DNA of 64,000 nucleotides from Flavobacterium hibernum (GTDB lineage Bacteria; Bacteroidota; Bacteroidia; Flavobacteriales; Flavobacteriaceae), in the NCBI RefSeq assembly GCF_000832125.1, contig NZ_JPRK01000007.1, positions 310,001 through 374,000 of the forward strand, read 5' to 3'. A program made the position numbers and the translations under genes. Every line of letters begins with the position of its first letter. Position 1 is the stretch's first letter. This document shows, piece by piece, positions 25,881 through 33,892 of this stretch. The notes beneath the pieces are model-generated. The model was not told the origin of the DNA and ran no database searches. It saw only the letters and a list, made by a program, of their open reading frames with translations.

Positions 25881-27590
25881 TTATTTAGGTATAGATATTT
25901 TGGCTTTAAACCCTTTATCAGGTTCTGTGTCAAAGTTAATAGATCCTTTAACGGCTTCAATTCGGCTTTCCATGTTTTTAAGGCCGTTTTTTACCATCGT
26001 CATTTTTTCGCAGCCCTTACCGTTATCCGTATAATTTATTAAGATTGATTTTTGATCATTTTCAAATTTTATAACGACCAAATTTGCCTTACTGTGTTTC
26101 TTCATATTTACCATTAATTCCTGTAAAACTCGGCTAATAGTGATTTTTTTTATGTCATCGATAGTTTCCCAGTTCACATCTTCCAGGTTCGTAACGATGA
26201 TATTTCTTCCGTTGGTATTGTAAGTCGAAAGCATTTCTTTGATGCTGGAGGTAAAATTGATACCCGTATCAATTTTATTATTTTCTTTTGAAATTCCTCT
26301 TACACGCCCGTAAATATCATCTAATTTTTGAAGAAGATTTTCTTTAGTGTTTTCCTGAGATAAAGTTTGAGATTCGGCAAAAGCAATTACATGATAGACA
26401 TCGTTTGCCAACTCATCATGGATTTTTTTAGCAATTCGAGCTTCTGTATTGTACGAAGTCTTAAATTCTATAGCTTTGTTTTTGTTTTTATAATAACGTA
26501 TTAAAATCGCTATTAGAATGACCAAAAAGATAAAAACAATAACAAACCCAATTCGTAGATAAGTGGCTTTTTGAAGCGCTAATTCATTTTCAGCTTTTTC
26601 TAAACGAAGTTTTGCATTTTCGTCTTTTTCTTTTTTAGCGTCGTATTTAATTTTAGCAAACTTGTTTTTAAAGTTGTTTCTAACTTTAATAATACTGTCA
26701 TTTAAGGTAAAATACCTTTGTACATATTTGCCGGTTTGGTTACTGTTGTTATTAGAGATTAAAATTTGCAGCGCTTCTAATCTTTCGTCAACACTATTTA
26801 GTTTTGTGGCTGTGTTGTATGCTGCATGAGCATTTTCATCTGACTTCTGAAGATCTTTTTTGGCATAATAATCGGCAAGATGAAGATAACTTTGAATACT
26901 TCCGTAAGTATCTTTAAATTTAGTCCTTGTTTGGAGCGCATCCTTCATTAAACCGAATCCTTTTTCATCTATTCCTTTTTTAAAATAGGCAAAACCCAAA
27001 TTGTCCAGAAGTCTGGACTCATTAACTTCCTGACCTTTCTCTTTTAATAATTTTTTGCTTAAAAGAGATTCTAAAAGATTGATTGCATTATCATATTTTT
27101 TTTGTTGGATATAAACAGCAGCAATATTGCTTAAAGGGAATTGCTTAATAAGAGGATCTTTAAATTCATTGGCTGCTTCTTTATAATAGTGGATAGCATC
27201 ATCATAAAGAGAAAGTTCTTTGTCAGCAATGCCTAATATGTTTTTTATAGCTGCTTTATCCTCATTCCTTTTCGTTACATATAGTAATGCTTCGGTAACT
27301 GTTTCCTTACTGCCATAGTAGTCTCCGTTGACTTGCTGAATTGTTGCCATTTGAATGAGTATGTATCCAATATTAGCACTGTCTTTTAATTTTTCGAAAA
27401 GTAGTTTTGATTTATTATATTCGTCAAATGCGATATTGAAGTTTTGTTTGCTGTGATCTTCAATTGCTTTATCTCGTATACGAAATGCTTCATCACGTAT
27501 AGGATCTGTTTTAGTATGATTGATCTTTTTGTCTTTACATGCAAGGAGAAAAAGTAGTATAATAAAATAAAAAAACGGGGACCGTAACAT
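25881..27590 (-). CDS. TPR sensor histidine kinase lipoprotein, paralog 1 (no adjacent response regulator)
   Basis: A 569-residue kinase. Lipobox LLAC (Cys18) tethers the N-terminus; residues about 35-300 are six or so TPR repeats, followed by a coiled coil, one membrane span near 346-366 and a cytoplasmic kinase core. The phospho-acceptor region is KKIHDELANDV (HisKA_3-like, NarL type), and the ATPase part has NMKKHSKAN, YTDNGKGC and a Gly-rich end. It closely parallels the kinase at 38040-39734, sharing the opening MLRSPFF and almost every motif. Here the expected response regulator is missing: a terminator follows directly. It is led by a tiny lipoprotein gene. Confidence 0.93.
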   Translation of the reverse strand: MLRSPFFYFIILLFLLACKDKKINHTKTDPIRDEAFRIRDKAIEDHSKQNFNIAFDEYNKSKLLFEKLKDSANIGYILIQMATIQQVNGDYYGSKETVTEALLYVTKRNEDKAAIKNILGIADKELSLYDDAIHYYKEAANEFKDPLIKQFPLSNIAAVYIQQKKYDNAINLLESLLSKKLLKEKGQEVNESRLLDNLGFAYFKKGIDEKGFGLMKDALQTRTKFKDTYGSIQSYLHLADYYAKKDLQKSDENAHAAYNTATKLNSVDERLEALQILISNNNSNQTGKYVQRYFTLNDSIIKVRNNFKNKFAKIKYDAKKEKDENAKLRLEKAENELALQKATYLRIGFVIVFIFLVILIAILIRYYKNKNKAIEFKTSYNTEARIAKKIHDELANDVYHVIAFAESQTLSQENTKENLLQKLDDIYGRVRGISKENNKIDTGINFTSSIKEMLSTYNTNGRNIIVTNLEDVNWETIDDIKKITISRVLQELMVNMKKHSKANLVVIKFENDQKSILINYTDNGKGCEKMTMVKNGLKNMESRIEAVKGSINFDTEPDKGFKAKISIPK

Positions 27591-27643
27591 ATAAATTTAC
27601 TTTCCCCGAAAATAGTAATTAATTAGACACTAAAAATATTTAT

Positions 27644-27841
27644 TTATTCATCACCACCAGGTGTTTTAATTGGTGGTTTCCCAGGAGGAGTACCATCACC
27701 CGGACCATCAGCGTAAGTTGGTTTTTGATGATTAATAACCTTTTCAGTTTCCTTTTTTGGTTGTGTTTCATACTCATCAGGAGTACAAGAAAATATAGTG
27801 AATAATGACGCAAAAGCGACAAATAGTATTAGTTTTTTCAT
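27644..27841 (-). CDS. Tiny lipoprotein paired with TPR kinase 1
   Basis: A 65-residue lipoprotein with lipobox IFSC (Cys19), directly followed by TPDEYET. The mature 46 residues are Lys/Glu then Gly/Pro rich (GPGDGTPPGKPPIKTPGGDE), with no fold visible. It is the counterpart of the 64-residue lipoprotein at 39789-39983, which has IFSC-TADEFET at the same place and also ends on a Pro/Lys stretch. It lies 53 nt before the kinase gene. A ligand or partner of the kinase TPR domain is a reasonable guess. Not noticed by length-filtered gene callers in many genomes. Confidence 0.75.
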   Translation of the reverse strand: MKKLILFVAFASLFTIFSCTPDEYETQPKKETEKVINHQKPTYADGPGDGTPPGKPPIKTPGGDE

Positions 27842-28150
27842 TTTGATTTAATTTAGAAATTAGACATAGGTATGGCCGTCCGGAGTTTATCCGAAGAATT
27901 TTGGCGGCGATACCAAATTGGTTTTTGGGAAGTAAACGGTGTAGAACAGTAAGACGTTTTTTATACTTCCCGAATAAATTCGGTCTTACGGTTTTTTACA
28001 CTGTTAATTAGAACTAGTTTTTTATTTTCGTTTTAGTCTGCAGACAAAACTTGAACTAATTTCTGAGGCAAAGGAAAGGCGCTTTCAGCCCATTGTTTAT
28101 AGGAGATTCCCAGAATTCCCGCGTTTTCCCGAGATTCCTGAAAATTCCTT
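27842..28150 (-). promoter_or_regulatory. Long conserved leader of the kinase 1 cassette
   Basis: About 300 nt before the tiny lipoprotein gene that aligns well with the leader at 39984-40329 although it codes for nothing. Shared points include GATACCAAATTG, an inverted repeat GGGAAGTA (27927-27934) with TACTTCCC (27964-27971), TCTTACGGTTTT and GGCAAAGGAAAGGCG. The arms can form a hairpin in the mRNA. Such retention between paralogs suggests a regulatory 5' UTR or operator. Function unknown. Confidence 0.55.
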
Positions 28151-28280
28151 AAAACAAAATATATTGCGCGCCAGATTTAGGCTCGTTAGAACGTGTTGTG
28201 TGAATTTAAAACCAAACTTGACCTTTATTTAATAGAGGCAAAAAGCGCTAAAAAGGTTGTATTGGATTATTGAAAAAAAG

Positions 28281-28364
28281 TTAAAAATGTAACATTGAAG
28301 AAATCAGACCAATTGAAAGTGCTAATAAAGTTGCGACGATTGTTGAAATTGGGAATAATGGCAT
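28281..28364 (-). CDS. Candidate 27-residue membrane peptide
   Basis: An ATG frame translating to a wholly hydrophobic peptide (begins MPLFPISTIVATLLALS, ends SSMLHF) long enough to span the membrane once. No clear ribosome binding site or promoter was seen and no homolog is known to me. The clean hydrophobic profile in a gene desert is the only support. Confidence 0.22.
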   Translation of the reverse strand: MPLFPISTIVATLLALSIGLISSMLHF

Positions 28365-28498
28365 ATAGATAGAGATTTTGGTGAATAATAAACATGAAGC
28401 GTCAAAAGAAGATCCTAAGAAGGGAAATCTTTTGTTTAAAAGGAGCAATATATTTTCTAAAAAAAAAAGCTTAGAAAGTATATCCGTGATAAATAATT

Positions 28499-28567
28499 AT
28501 GATTGAAATTGGAGCGATTGCTCTGGTGTCTTCAGCATGTTTATACTTGCGGAAGAAAAGAGATTAG
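28499..28567 (+). CDS. Candidate 22-residue membrane peptide
   Basis: ATG frame giving MIEIGAIALVSSACLYLRKK then RD: a short hydrophobic span followed by a basic tail, the shape of type I toxin-like or accessory membrane peptides. No antisense RNA promoter or Shine-Dalgarno is apparent. Offered only as a candidate. Confidence 0.2.
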   Translation: MIEIGAIALVSSACLYLRKKRD

Positions 28568-28900
28568 AAAGAATAGTTTCTAAATGAAATTGTAAAGCAT
28601 TTAGAAAAATTAAATGCTTAGAGGAGTAAAAAAAATAATTTTTAGAGAAGTAATTAAGGAGTTTAAAAAGTCTGTTTTTCGGCATATATTTACTGTTATT
28701 TACACTATAAAGATAAGAAAAACTTATCGGAAAACCTAATAAATACAGGAGAAAATGTCGTTTTTTTTGCTTTTTTTACGATTTTTTTTTTCGCGCAGAT
28801 TTAAAATAATTTATGCAGATACACGCCCATTTTATTAGTTTTAATTTACTTAAATCTGTAAAATTTGCGTGAAATAAAAGTCTTTTTAGCGCTGGTATAA

Positions 28901-29650
28901 TTAAACAATTATTACACCGGAATCTTTGTAAGCTTTTAGAATTTCTTCTTCAGGTGAAGCATTCGTTACCAAAACATCAATATTGCTAATTGGACCAATA
29001 AAATAAGATTCTGCTGTTTCTACTTTTTCAATAGAACTTAATGCTATGACATAATTAGAATTTTGAATCATAGTTTTTTTAATCTGAGAGTCTTCGTGTA
29101 TAACGCCTGTAAGTCCGCGATCGTGATGTATACTGCAAACACCCAGAATACAAATATCAGCTCTAAAATTTCTGAAGAAATCTATAGTATCGATACTGGC
29201 TGTTGTAAAGGAAGTTTTGCACATTTTTCCGCCGGCAAAAATTAGATCAATATTGGGTAAATCTTCGACTAATGCTGCAACAGGAAAACTATTGGTAATT
29301 ACCGTAATTTTTAGATCGTAAGGAAAACTTGCAACTAATGCCACTGATGTTGTTCCGCCATCAATAAATACAACTTGACCATCTTTGAGATATGAAATGG
29401 CTTTTTCGGCAATAATTTTTTTGTTTTCAATATCGTGTTTTTCCCTTTTTCTATAATGATGCGGAATTGGAGAAGGAGCAACTGCACCTCCGCGAACGGC
29501 CTTTAGTAAACCTTGATCCGAAAGTTCTTTTATATCTCGTCTTACCGTGTCTTCAGATACATTTAAATACTCGCTGAGCTCGAGTAAAGTAACTCTGTGC
29601 TCTTTTGATAAGTATTCTAAAATTACTTTTTGGCGTTCTTCCTTTTTCAT
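28901..29650 (-). CDS. DeoR/GlpR-family transcriptional repressor
   Basis: A 249-residue regulator. The frame is open upstream, but ATG 29650 begins the classical N-terminus (MKKEERQKVILEYLSKE). Winged helix: VTLLELSEYLNVSEDTVRRDIKEL (about 20-43) with the DeoR signature, then AVRGGA. The C-terminal sensor domain (about 75-235) is the DeoRC fold with FIDGGTTSVAL and VITNSFPVA, which bind sugar phosphates. It is divergent from the deoxyribonucleotidase gene; five TTGCAA boxes between them look like its operators. Near a GH1 beta-glucosidase, but the effector is unknown. Confidence 0.9.
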   Translation of the reverse strand: MKKEERQKVILEYLSKEHRVTLLELSEYLNVSEDTVRRDIKELSDQGLLKAVRGGAVAPSPIPHHYRKREKHDIENKKIIAEKAISYLKDGQVVFIDGGTTSVALVASFPYDLKITVITNSFPVAALVEDLPNIDLIFAGGKMCKTSFTTASIDTIDFFRNFRADICILGVCSIHHDRGLTGVIHEDSQIKKTMIQNSNYVIALSSIEKVETAESYFIGPISNIDVLVTNASPEEEILKAYKDSGVIIV

Positions 29651-29653
29651 GTG

Positions 29654-29723
29654 TTGCAAATTTATATTGCAAAAATAAGTTAAAATTGCAATATTTTGCA
29701 ATATTTGCGTAAATTTGTTGCAA
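29654..29723. promoter_or_regulatory. Divergent promoter-operator with five TTGCAA boxes
   Basis: TTGCAA occurs at 29654, 29667, 29686, 29696 and 29718; the middle two build the symmetric ATTGCAATATTTTGCAAT. The -7 boxes of both genes overlap the boxes: TAAATTTG at 29710-29717 for the deoxyribonucleotidase gene and TAAATTTG on the minus strand (29657-29664) for the regulator gene. A repressor bound here would shut both promoters. The minus-strand start would be almost leaderless. Confidence 0.65.
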
Positions 29724-29735
29724 AATAAATTTATC

Positions 29736-30269
29736 ATGAAAAAGAAAACAATTGCAATCGATATGGATGGTGTACTTGCCGACATCGAAGTTCAACTTAT
29801 TGAACATTATAATAAAGCACACGGAACTACATTATCTAAAGAAAGTATTCAGGGATTGGCCGAAGATGATGCTTTCGACAGACCTCTTTTGCGTAGTGTT
29901 TTAAACGCCGATAATTTTTTTAGAACTTTACCTGTTATGGATGATGCTGTAGAAAGTTTACTTCGTTTACAGGAGAATTTTGAAATTTTTATTGTTTCTG
30001 CTGCTACAGAATTTCCAGTTTCTTTGGCTGAAAAAGTGGATTGGCTAGGAGAACATTTCCCGTTTATTAAATGGGAAAATATTATTTTATGCGGAAGCAA
30101 AAGAATCATCAATACCGATTTTATGATTGACGATCACAGCAAAAATCTGGATTATTGTATGGGAAAACCAATTATGTTTACGGCATCTCATAATATAAAC
30201 CAAACGCATCATTTAAGAGTGAATAATTGGAAAGAAGCTGTCGAAGTTTTAGAAAAAACTTTGAATTAA
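29736..30269 (+). CDS. 5'(3')-deoxyribonucleotidase-like HAD phosphatase (NT5C family)
   Basis: A 177-residue HAD hydrolase starting at ATG 29736. HAD motif I is IAIDMDGVLAD (nucleophile D10 and D12), motif II is the VSAAT segment, and the C-terminal DDHSKNL carries the motif IV acids. The arrangement matches bacterial members of the NT5C group, which dephosphorylate deoxyribonucleotides. Divergent from and probably controlled by the DeoR-type regulator. Substrate not certain. Confidence 0.87.
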   Translation: MKKKTIAIDMDGVLADIEVQLIEHYNKAHGTTLSKESIQGLAEDDAFDRPLLRSVLNADNFFRTLPVMDDAVESLLRLQENFEIFIVSAATEFPVSLAEKVDWLGEHFPFIKWENIILCGSKRIINTDFMIDDHSKNLDYCMGKPIMFTASHNINQTHHLRVNNWKEAVEVLEKTLN

Positions 30270-30276
30270 TTTAGGT

Positions 30277-30400
30277 TTAACCGCAAAGCGCGCAAAGATT
30301 TACGCAAAGTTCGCAAAGTTTTTTAAATAAAAACTTTGCGAACTTTGCGTTTTATAAAGCAGTCTAAATAGAAAAAAACTTTGCGCCCTTTGCGGTTAGA
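30277..30400. repeat. GCAAAG inverted intergenic repeat
   Basis: Arms of the type AACCGCAAAGCGCGCAAAG and CTTTGCGCCCTTTGCGGTT, with an inner pair GCAAAGTTCGCAAAG and CTTTGCGAACTTTGC. A typical flavobacterial extragenic repeat sitting between convergent genes, where it may double as a terminator. Confidence 0.75.
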
Positions 30401-30406
30401 AACAAA

Positions 30407-31759
30407 TCAGGATAAGAAATCCCTAAACCACAATCCAGAGTGTTTAATAGTTCTTTGTTGAGTTTCGAAATCAACATGAATTAACCCAAATCGGGCGTTG
30501 TAGCCCTCGGCCCATTCAAAGTTGTCTGTCAGAGTCCAAACAAAATAGCCTTCGACATTCAAACCATCTTCTTTGGCTTTAAGAATTTGTTCTAAGTGAT
30601 CCTGAATATAGTGAGTACGCTTAATGTCGTATACTTTTCCATTTTTGAGTGTATCTGGAAATGCAGCGCCATTCTCGGTGACAATAATTTTTTTGATTCC
30701 TTTGTAATTATTGAATTTTTTCAGCACATGATAAAGAGCCGGAGGATAAACTTCCCAACCCATATCAGTAGCAATTACATTCCTTTTTTCGGCACTTACT
30801 AACTCGGCACCTATGTAGGGAATTAACATAGAAGATTTTACAACTTCGCGTGTATAACATTGCAGACCAATAAAGTCAAAATCGAAAGAAAGATTGTTTA
30901 AATCGTCTTCTAAAATATAGTTGTTAAGCTTTTTTAGTACCGATAAATCGGCTTGCGGATAACCCAAACCTAAAATTGGCTCAATAAAAGTTCTGTTGAG
31001 TAAAGTATCTACACGTTTTGCGGCTTCAATGTCTTTTGAGCTTTCAGTAGCAGGTTCAATATGCGTGCAGGAAAAAGTAGTTCCAATGTTTGCATCTGGA
31101 ATTTTGTTTCGTACTATTTTTGCACCAGCAGCAGTTGCCAGCGTAACATGATGCATGGCTTTAAGATAATTCGTAATACCTTTTTTGCCCGGAGCATGAA
31201 TTCCTAAAAAATATCCCGCACCTGTAAAAACAGAAGGTTCATTAATAACCATCCAATTTTTTACCCGATCGCCAAAATATTGTGTACAAACTTCGACATA
31301 TTCTGAAAACCACTTAACAGATTCTCTGTTTGTCCATCCGCCTTTTACTTCTAAATCATGTGGCAGATCCCAATGATAAAGTGTAATCCAGGGTTCTATT
31401 CCTGAAGCTAGTAACGAATCAATGATTTTGTTATAGTAGTCTATTCCGGCTTGATTAACAGGATGGATTCCTGTTGGCATAATTCTGGGCCAACTGATCG
31501 AAAACCTGAAATTAGGTATGTTTAATTCGCGGATTAAGTCAATATCGGTTTGATAAGAATTATAAAAATCGCAGGCAATTGCGGCATGATGTCCGTTTTT
31601 TATTTTTCCTTTTTGCGATGTAAAAACATCCCAAATAGACGAACCTTTACCATCGGCATCATGTGCCCCTTCAATTTGGAAAGCGGCGGTTGACACACCC
31701 CACAAGAAATCATCTCCAAATTGGTCTTTGTTTAAAAATGAGTTCTCAGCTTTATTCAT
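30407..31759 (-). CDS. GH1 family beta-glucosidase
   Basis: A 450-residue cytosolic glycosidase with no signal peptide. Signatures: N-terminal FLWGVSTAAFQIEGA, acid/base E174 in VINEPSVF, nucleophile E362 in VTENGAAF, and the NFEWAEGY motif near the end. Length is normal for the family. It hydrolyses beta-glucosides or related beta-linked disaccharides. Monocistronic, its end facing the deoxyribonucleotidase gene across a repeat. Confidence 0.95.
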   Translation of the reverse strand: MNKAENSFLNKDQFGDDFLWGVSTAAFQIEGAHDADGKGSSIWDVFTSQKGKIKNGHHAAIACDFYNSYQTDIDLIRELNIPNFRFSISWPRIMPTGIHPVNQAGIDYYNKIIDSLLASGIEPWITLYHWDLPHDLEVKGGWTNRESVKWFSEYVEVCTQYFGDRVKNWMVINEPSVFTGAGYFLGIHAPGKKGITNYLKAMHHVTLATAAGAKIVRNKIPDANIGTTFSCTHIEPATESSKDIEAAKRVDTLLNRTFIEPILGLGYPQADLSVLKKLNNYILEDDLNNLSFDFDFIGLQCYTREVVKSSMLIPYIGAELVSAEKRNVIATDMGWEVYPPALYHVLKKFNNYKGIKKIIVTENGAAFPDTLKNGKVYDIKRTHYIQDHLEQILKAKEDGLNVEGYFVWTLTDNFEWAEGYNARFGLIHVDFETQQRTIKHSGLWFRDFLS

Positions 31760-31972
31760 TCAAATGAGTTTTCCTTTATTTTTTGGTGTAATTTATTAAT
31801 GAAGGAAAGACGATTGCATAGCTCTTAAAAAAAGCCATTCTTTGAATGAAACCAGAAAATTTAGATTGAAGAATTTCATAACATTTAGTTTTAATCAAAT
31901 TAATAAAACTAATGTGAATTAGTTGTAAAGTGTATGTTATCAAATGATTAAGTATGGAAAGATGGAAAGGTT

Positions 31973-32182
31973 TTAATCTTCCCATCCACAAAGCGTTAAA
32001 CCATAACCCTGCGCTTGTTTAAGCGATGTTTTTACAGTTTCACTACGACAGCTTTTTAAACCACGGCAATTTTCATTAAAATGATATTTTTTTGCACCGG
32101 TAGAACCACAAATAAATACACTTTTTTCCGGAGGATGAAAAGAAGTTAGAAAAACAAATAGAAGAAGTAAACTATATTTCAT
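31973..32182 (-). CDS. Small exported Cys-rich protein
   Basis: A 69-residue protein with a short signal sequence (MKYSLLLLFVFLTS) and a mature part holding Cys and His in the pattern CGSTGAKKYHFNENCRGLKSC, ending TLCGWED. The spaced His and Cys recall small zinc-binding folds such as the Ada N-domain type. I recall comparable proteins in flavobacteria without an assigned role. It lies 8 nt after the upstream lipoprotein gene, so they likely form an operon. Confidence 0.7.
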   Translation of the reverse strand: MKYSLLLLFVFLTSFHPPEKSVFICGSTGAKKYHFNENCRGLKSCRSETVKTSLKQAQGYGLTLCGWED

Positions 32183-32190
32183 TAGATATT

Positions 32191-32601
32191 TTATTTGGCG
32201 ATTAAATCGTATTTATTTCCTTTTTTATCGACAGCTTTTAATTTTCCGTACGAAACCCATTCTGTACTAATCTCAATATCTGCAACAGTATCGAGAATTA
32301 AAATTCCCGCCCCATATTTGCCAAGAACATTAATATTCCCGCAAACTGAGTCGCCTTTGGCATTTATTCCCTTTACATCATAATTATATTCATAATGCCC
32401 GGGATTTCCAGTTCTGTATTCGTATTGATACTTGGTGTTTACATGATATGTTTTTGCCTCTTCAGGTGTAATAGTTTTTCTATCATCTGCTGTAATTACT
32501 TCTTTATAAAAAGTATTGATTTGGTCGGGAGGTGGAGCCGAAGCTTTTTTACAGGATATTATAAATAATAGAAAAAGTAAAATAGAGTAGTTTTTTTGCA
32601 T
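32191..32601 (-). CDS. Hypothetical lipoprotein
   Basis: A 136-residue lipoprotein, lipobox IISC (Cys17). The mature domain is beta-rich (YEYRTGNPGHYEYNY, ISTEWVSYGKLKA) with no recognised family. Followed after 8 nt by the small Cys-rich exported protein, with which it is probably co-expressed. Confidence 0.72.
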   Translation of the reverse strand: MQKNYSILLFLLFIISCKKASAPPPDQINTFYKEVITADDRKTITPEEAKTYHVNTKYQYEYRTGNPGHYEYNYDVKGINAKGDSVCGNINVLGKYGAGILILDTVADIEISTEWVSYGKLKAVDKKGNKYDLIAK

Positions 32602-32685
32602 AGGCTTTAGGATAAGTTACTTTAAATGAGTCGAGTTAAATCTAATTAGAATTGCCTTTTTTAAAATACGTATTTACACCTGATT

Positions 32686-33741
32686 TTATTCCGTTTCATA
32701 AAGTGCCGCAGTTTCTAATAATTCTTTTTCAAATTGATAAATATCATCGATTGAAGTAATAGCAGTTTTAGATTCTGTTTTATTATCATAAAACAAGCTA
32801 ATATATTTTTTTCCTCCATTTAAATGAAGTCTGCACAAAGGTTTACGGTTATTATCATCGAGTAAAATTCCAAAATATGACTGTGTATCACGATGAACAA
32901 TTCGATTCGTTGGTAATTTTCGTCGCAAAATGGCAACTACAATGCGATAACCTTCTAATTCTTCTTCAGTAGTATTAACTTTATTTTCATCTTCCACAGT
33001 TATGATCTCTTCATCCTGTTGTTTGATTGTTTCTTTTGTAAGAGCAGCATTGAGGCGATCATTAATTTTATCATTAATAAATTGATTTACTGATTTCTGA
33101 ACCAAATCTTTAAATTCATCAACAACTTTTTCGGTAAGTCGACCAGCATACACTTTATTAGCAAAAAGTTTTGTAAAATCATTCGATGGATTTTCTAACT
33201 CCGCATTAATTTGTTTTTTAATTTCTTTAATGTATTTTAAAGAACTTGCGTTACTAACAATATTATTGATGTCAAAATTAGCCTTATGGAATTTTGCAAT
33301 TTCATTAATGGTGTTTTCTTTTAGATTAGTAATATCAAACTCTAAAAAAGGTTTTTCATCCATTTTATTCTGATCATCCAGGTCTGTGAAAAACTGATAA
33401 TTAATACCATTTGTTAGAAGAGCAAAACGAGTCTTTGTAACATGAAAATACCTAAACAGCTGTGAATTATGTATAGTCAGTTTTTCTTTCCAGCTTTTGC
33501 ATTCTACAATCAAAATTGGTTCATTATTCTGAAAAATAGCATAATCTACTTTTTCTCCTTTTTTCAAACCAAGATCTGCTGTAAACTCAGGAACTACCTC
33601 AAGCGGATTAAATGCATCATAGCCAAGAATGTTTATAAATGGTAATACAAAAGCATGTTTCGTAGATTCTTCAGTTTCAATTCTGCTTTTTAGCTGGTTT
33701 ATTTTATCTGCTAACGATTTAAGTTGAATGTTAATTTCCAT
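32686..33741 (-). CDS. HSDR_N-domain protein, stand-alone PD-(D/E)xK nuclease-like
   Basis: A 351-residue protein whose first about 130 residues match the N-terminal nuclease domain of type I restriction R subunits: E24, D66 in KVDYAIF, and E80-x-K82 in IVECKSW form an intact PD-(D/E)xK core. No helicase follows. Residues about 190-255 are charged and helical; the C-terminal about 95 residues (beta pattern VHRDTQSYFGILLDDNNRKP) are a conserved extra domain. No specificity or methylase gene is nearby. Stand-alone proteins of this kind are common in Bacteroidota and may have defence or repair roles. Function open. Confidence 0.82.
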   Translation of the reverse strand: MEINIQLKSLADKINQLKSRIETEESTKHAFVLPFINILGYDAFNPLEVVPEFTADLGLKKGEKVDYAIFQNNEPILIVECKSWKEKLTIHNSQLFRYFHVTKTRFALLTNGINYQFFTDLDDQNKMDEKPFLEFDITNLKENTINEIAKFHKANFDINNIVSNASSLKYIKEIKKQINAELENPSNDFTKLFANKVYAGRLTEKVVDEFKDLVQKSVNQFINDKINDRLNAALTKETIKQQDEEIITVEDENKVNTTEEELEGYRIVVAILRRKLPTNRIVHRDTQSYFGILLDDNNRKPLCRLHLNGGKKYISLFYDNKTESKTAITSIDDIYQFEKELLETAALYETE

Positions 33742-33841
33742 GAGATTGTGATTTAGATTATTTACTCAAATGTAAAACCAATCAAAATCAATATTTTATG
33801 GAAATCCGTAATTGGGGCATTTTAGTAAGTGCTTTAAATAG

Positions 33842-33871
33842 AAAAAAGAGGACGTCGAAACTCCTCTTTTA
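33842..33871 (-). terminator. Terminator of the TerB/vWA cluster
   Basis: On the minus strand AAAAGAGGA pairs with TCCTCTTTT, ending in a T run, 22 nt beyond the stop of the vWA-like lipoprotein gene. Confidence 0.85.
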
Positions 33872-33892
33872 AAATTTTGTTATGCATTAAGG

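Larger units (their letters stand above)
28151..28900. other. Gene desert, possibly a decayed gene site, with two tiny ORFs
   Basis: No ordinary gene. In the second cassette the matching position just beyond the leader holds the membrane protein gene at 40330, so this stretch may be where a paralog was lost. Two very short hydrophobic reading frames occur (28281-28364 minus, 28499-28567 plus). A cgcagattt-type flavobacterial inverted repeat lies at 28790-28880. Confidence 0.45.

Noticed and set aside
28501-28567. Type I toxin-antitoxin pair
   Set aside because: The tiny peptide has the right shape, but no antisense RNA promoter or conserved pairing was seen; kept only as a low-confidence ORF.
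28497-28685. 62-residue minus-strand frame in the gene desert
   Set aside because: AT-rich, Phe/Leu/Ser-heavy frame with no start signal or domain.
31776-31991. 71-residue minus-strand frame upstream of the beta-glucosidase gene
   Set aside because: Overlaps the end of the small Cys-rich protein gene, and its composition is typical of non-coding AT-rich DNA.
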